DNA from: an uncultured Beijerinckiaceae bacterium
GTDB lineage: Bacteria; Pseudomonadota; Alphaproteobacteria; Rhizobiales; Beijerinckiaceae
Assembly: GCA_937863205.1 (NCBI GenBank)
Contig: CALMGA010000257.1
Coordinates: 1-36,521 of the forward strand
Length of the DNA stretch: 36,521 nt
Direction: 5' to 3'
Below are positions 34,387 to 36,521 of the stretch, piece by piece. How positions within the stretch are numbered: the stretch's first letter is position 1; each line of letters begins with the position of its first letter. Under the pieces are notes generated by a model. The model made no database searches. It was not told the origin of the DNA and worked only from the letters and a program-made list of their open reading frames with translations. The position numbers and the translations under genes were made by a program.

Positions 34387-34411
34387 AACGGGGCGAACCC
34401 GTCCACGTTCC
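34387..34411 (-). promoter_or_regulatory. Perfect EcfG-type general stress promoter of the esterase gene
   Basis: On the minus strand GGAAC (34411-34407) is followed after exactly 16 bases by CGTT (34390-34387), an exact consensus match. The start site would be near 34380, about 45 bases before the esterase ATG at 34332. EcfG control is inferred from the match and the placement. Confidence 0.75.
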
Positions 34412-34438
34412 TGCCGGCGAAACGGAATGGCGGCTCAG

Positions 34439-34466
34439 TCATCGATGAGAAACGACTTTTCGATGA
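34439..34466 (+). promoter_or_regulatory. Palindrome and direct repeat upstream of the cupin gene
   Basis: TCATCGATGA (34439-34448) is a perfect 10-bp palindrome, and TCGATGA occurs at 34442-34448 and again at 34460-34466, 18 bases apart. The stretch is AT-richer than its surroundings and ends 35 bases before the cupin ATG. It could be an operator or part of the promoter; no regulator is identified. Confidence 0.4.
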
Positions 34467-34501
34467 AGACGTTAACGGACTAGCTCGGAGATCGACGCGA
34501 C

Positions 34502-34807
34502 ATGAGCCTTCTTCACACCTGGCAAGACATTCCCGACGAGCCTGCCGGAACGGTGACGCGGAAACGCTTGCAGGGCGCTGGCGCCACGTTGGTCCGGGTG
34601 GAGATCAAGGCCGGGACAACAGCCGCCGGGCATTCGCACCCGCACGAGCAGTTCGTGCAGATCCTGTCGGGAAGCGGCATGCTGGACACGGCGGAAGGCC
34701 GGCAGTCGTTCTCGGCCGGCAGCCTGTTCCACTTCCCCGCGCAGACTTGGCACGCGGCCGAGTTCAACAGCGACACCGTTCTCGTCGAAACCAATCTGGC
34801 GGTTTGA
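34502..34807 (+). CDS. Small cupin-domain protein
   Basis: Single-domain cupin, 101 residues. Cupin motif 1 is GHSHPHEQFVQILSGSGML, with the His-x-His...Glu metal ligands, and motif 2 is FHFPAQTWHAAEF with the last His. These bind a divalent metal; small stand-alone cupins may be isomerases, dioxygenases or sensory domains, and the substrate is unknown. GGAG stands about 12 bases upstream of the ATG. It is divergent from the esterase gene and shares a 169-base control region. Confidence 0.88.
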   Translation: MSLLHTWQDIPDEPAGTVTRKRLQGAGATLVRVEIKAGTTAAGHSHPHEQFVQILSGSGMLDTAEGRQSFSAGSLFHFPAQTWHAAEFNSDTVLVETNLAV

Positions 34808-35372
34808 TCGCGCGCCGAGCCGTTGCCGCGAACGGCCGGGATCATGCGCACCGGCTCGCAACCGGCAATCCCGATCGCTTCCCTGCCTTGGCCGGCGAGC
34901 TGTCGCGCCGCGCTGCCGCACGAAAGAGCGCCGCCCTCGCCATGTCCAGATCGCCCCTATGCCCCTCGCCCTGTTTCGGCGATGATCGCGCCCGTCCTGC
35001 CGGCTGAAACAGGCCTCGGCGCATGCGGATCGCTTTGAGTCTCGATCTCTGATGCAAGGCGACGCTGCAGACACGGATTTCCGATCAGCTGGTCGCGCTG
35101 ATCCGGGGCGGCGGGTTCGGCACGCACGCGCGATCCCCTGATCGTCACAACCGTCGTAGGGCAAGCCACTTCACCGACGTCCCGTGCGGGGACGCGCGTG
35201 CCATCGGCGCGAAGCGATCGGTGCCGCAGCGGCCCCGCAACCGTCGAGGGCGGACAGATTCCGATGAACGTCGCCTTATGCGAGACTGCGGGCTCAAGAT
35301 CCCCGAGGTCGATCCGGGTCTCATTTGGTATCGAAATTGCCCAGACCACTCGATCGAACGCGAGAATGGCAG
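34808..35372. other. Gene-poor stretch between the cupin and an exported-protein gene
   Basis: 565 bases without a gene I can support. Minus-strand frames at 35349-34957 and 35164-34472 are open but lack a recognisable domain and a ribosome site, and their composition looks like unconstrained GC-rich DNA. No tRNA, repeat or EcfG match was found. It may hold the promoter of the 35373 gene and decayed coding DNA. Confidence 0.5.
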
Positions 35373-35936
35373 ATGATGCGCAAGCCCCTTCTAAGGATTG
35401 GTCGTGTTGTCGCCGTCGTGACGGCGGGCATGTGTGCAGTGCCGGCGCAGGCCGAGTCGTTCCCGACCGCCGGCAAGTTCGCCCTCAGCTACACGTTCAC
35501 GACATCAACACCGGCCGCACCGATCGACGTCGGCGAAGGTCGCGACCTCACGGTCAATCGCTACCTCGTGACGATCTTGAACGACGGCGGCGGAGGCTTC
35601 CTGCATCTCACGGCGGGACGCTGCACCAACATCCGATTCACCAATCGCGAAGAGCGCACCATCGATTCGCACGGGTATTGCAACTTCAAGGATGCCGACG
35701 GCGACCTTCTCTACGCCGAATACGTGACCAACGGTCCAAAGCCGCTGAAGGCGATCACCCTTGAATGGAGCTTCCGTTCAGGCACGGGCAAGTATGACGG
35801 GATCAGCGGCACGGCGACCGACACCAACAGCGGCAATCTCGACGACACCGGTGCCTATCAGGCCGGCGGCAAGATGACGGGATCCTACAAGATCAAGAGG
35901 ACCGGAGTGGTGGCCGGCGAAGGGGCTCACGACTGA
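35373..35936 (+). CDS. Exported protein of unknown function
   Basis: 187 residues from the ATG at 35373 (an ATG ATG pair). A basic start and hydrophobic core (RIGRVVAVVTAGMCAVPAQA) form a signal peptide cleaved after AQA. The mature protein of about 160 residues is rich in beta-prone segments: KFALSYTFTTSTPAAPIDVG, TLEWSFRSGTGKYDGISGT and GGKMTGSYKIKR. Repeated G-x-Y/G-x-I strands and two Cys (GRCTN, YCNF) suggest a small beta barrel or sandwich in the periplasm. The GTGKYDGISGTAT pattern occurs in secreted proteins of the allene-oxide-cyclase-like barrel type, a weak resemblance. Base composition is slightly less GC-rich than the left of the window. Confidence 0.78.
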   Translation: MMRKPLLRIGRVVAVVTAGMCAVPAQAESFPTAGKFALSYTFTTSTPAAPIDVGEGRDLTVNRYLVTILNDGGGGFLHLTAGRCTNIRFTNREERTIDSHGYCNFKDADGDLLYAEYVTNGPKPLKAITLEWSFRSGTGKYDGISGTATDTNSGNLDDTGAYQAGGKMTGSYKIKRTGVVAGEGAHD

Positions 35937-35994
35937 CGTCTCGGGTCGCAAATCCGACGCTTCGACTCGCCGGGTCGCACGTAAAAAGGCGGAC

Positions 35995-36165
35995 ATGCCG
36001 ACGACCCTGCCGATCCCAGCCCGCCAACAGCACCGCAGGTTCGCGACGGCTCCCTTGACCCTCGTTGTGATCTTGGTTGTGGTTTTGGTCGTCGCGGCCT
36101 TCGTCACGCGGGTGACGGACCCGTCGATGGTGGACGAAGCCGCGACGGTCATCGCGGCCCCGTGA
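35995..36165 (+). CDS. Single-span membrane peptide
   Basis: Fifty-six residues, MPTTLPIPARQQHRRFATAP, then a strongly hydrophobic helix rich in Val and Leu (about residues 21-37), then VTRVTDPSMVDEAATVIAAP. AAAAAGGCGG stands just before the ATG, a fair ribosome site. The basic N-terminus suggests N-in, C-out orientation. It is 58 bases downstream of the exported-protein gene and could be in the same transcript. I recognise no family, and the opposite strand is also open here, so this remains a moderate call. Confidence 0.5.
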   Translation: MPTTLPIPARQQHRRFATAPLTLVVILVVVLVVAAFVTRVTDPSMVDEAATVIAAP

Positions 36166-36298
36166 AACGGGACGATCGCCCATCGCCCGGGATCCGGAGA
36201 CGATCTGGGGGTTGCGGCGGTCTCGCCGAACCTCCCGGACGGGTGCAAGCCGCATCGCCGCCGGTCCCCTTACCCGCCGGGGATCACGACCGCCTCGA

Positions 36299-36330
36299 CC
36301 AGGTGCCGGTGGTCCCAGGTGCCGGTGGGT
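36299..36330. repeat. Two 16-bp direct repeats
   Basis: CCAGGTGCCGGTGG occurs twice, 16 bases apart, within 36299-36330. They lie in non-coding DNA upstream of the last repeat element and may be a small slippage duplication. Confidence 0.6.
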
Positions 36331-36380
36331 CGCCCGCCTTGGAACATCGCATCCGATCCGGTGCTCTCACCTCCCCTGAC

Positions 36381-36430
36381 GCATCGGAGTCATCCAAAAA
36401 CCGCTGCGCACTTTTCGGTCCGATGCTTTA
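36381..36430. repeat. Palindromic intergenic repeat element, copy 4
   Basis: GCATCGGA (36381-36388) pairs perfectly with TCCGATGC (36419-36426), enclosing AAAAACCGCTGCGCACTTTT. The last 30 or so bases are nearly identical to 9220-9251 of copy 1, which lies 27 kb away. A partial GCATCCGATCCGGTGCTCT stands just upstream (36349-36367), mirroring the left hairpin of copy 1. The edge reads GATGCTTTAG in place of GATGCTCTA. Confidence 0.8.
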
Positions 36431-36521
36431 GCCCCATGTCGAATGGACGGCCAACGGCAGTCATCGCTAGAGGCTGTTACGGACTGAGTTAAGGGCCAGA
36501 TGTGCGGGATGGTCCTGTCCT

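Noticed and set aside
34957..35349. Minus-strand frame of 130 codons between the cupin and exported-protein genes
   Set aside because: No ribosome site, domain, signal peptide or helix; composition fits unconstrained DNA.

Overview
The window is GC-rich, densely coded chromosomal DNA with GTG and TTG starts. It most likely comes from an alphaproteobacterium of the order Hyphomicrobiales. Supporting signs are the split three-gene proton-translocating transhydrogenase preceded by the 48-residue aa3-type cytochrome oxidase subunit IV, the YdcH-purE-purK order, an HWE-family histidine kinase, EcfG-type general stress promoters (GGAAC-N16-CGTT) and short palindromic intergenic repeats ending in GATGCTCTA. 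I cannot name the genus. No rRNA, tRNA, CRISPR array, phage module or complete insertion sequence was seen.

Layout. 1-1807: a possible gene start running off the left edge, then an HWE histidine kinase with PAS-like sensor regions. 1966-9144: a pentose phosphate / glucose-6-phosphate oxidation operon, tkt-gnd-zwf-HAD-HAD-pgl, whose last three genes overlap by 4 bases at each junction. 9152-9498: a repeat element and a small membrane-protein gene on the minus strand behind a perfect EcfG promoter match. 9618-11472: a CnoX/YbbN-like co-chaperone, a Lon N-domain protein and a Trm112-like protein. 14964-11486 (minus): cytochrome oxidase subunit IV and pntAA-pntAB-pntB. 16586-15189 (minus): an ABC1/UbiB-family atypical kinase. 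17086-16853 (minus): a DUF2171 protein. 19203-17216 (minus): two coupled membrane-protein genes of unknown function. 19316-19496: the frameshifted tail of a short-chain dehydrogenase. 19589-21760: YdcH-like gene, purE, purK. 21882-28576: small exported and membrane proteins, msrA, tesB, a tautomerase, an FMN-dependent 2-hydroxyacid oxidase, a CPA1 Na+/H+ antiporter and a small cysteine-containing exported protein. 29849-28611 (minus): argJ. 31927-30176 (minus): a polytopic GT-C-like membrane protein with an intrinsic terminator. 32230-33324: a zinc-ribbon metallopeptidase. 34332-33364 (minus): a PHB-depolymerase-family esterase behind a second perfect EcfG promoter match. 34502-36165: a cupin, an exported protein and a single-span membrane peptide. 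The right edge holds another repeat copy and a possible insertion-sequence end.

How the genes fit together. The left half is organised around redox currency. Zwf, Pgl and Gnd oxidise glucose-6-phosphate to ribulose-5-phosphate, and Tkt recycles the pentoses. The Gnd carries an acidic residue where NADP-using enzymes have Asn, so it probably makes NADH. The transhydrogenase 2.5 kb downstream exchanges NADH and NADPH. The two HAD phosphatases inside the operon may remove a side product or tune sugar-phosphate pools, which is inference. A second theme is stress: two perfect and two imperfect EcfG promoter matches lie upstream of the small membrane protein, the esterase, the DUF2171 protein and the HWE kinase, and MsrA and the CnoX-like protein fit an oxidative or chlorine stress setting. 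The least explained parts are the two-gene membrane unit at 17216-19203, the tandem HAD pair and the EcfG-linked small membrane protein.
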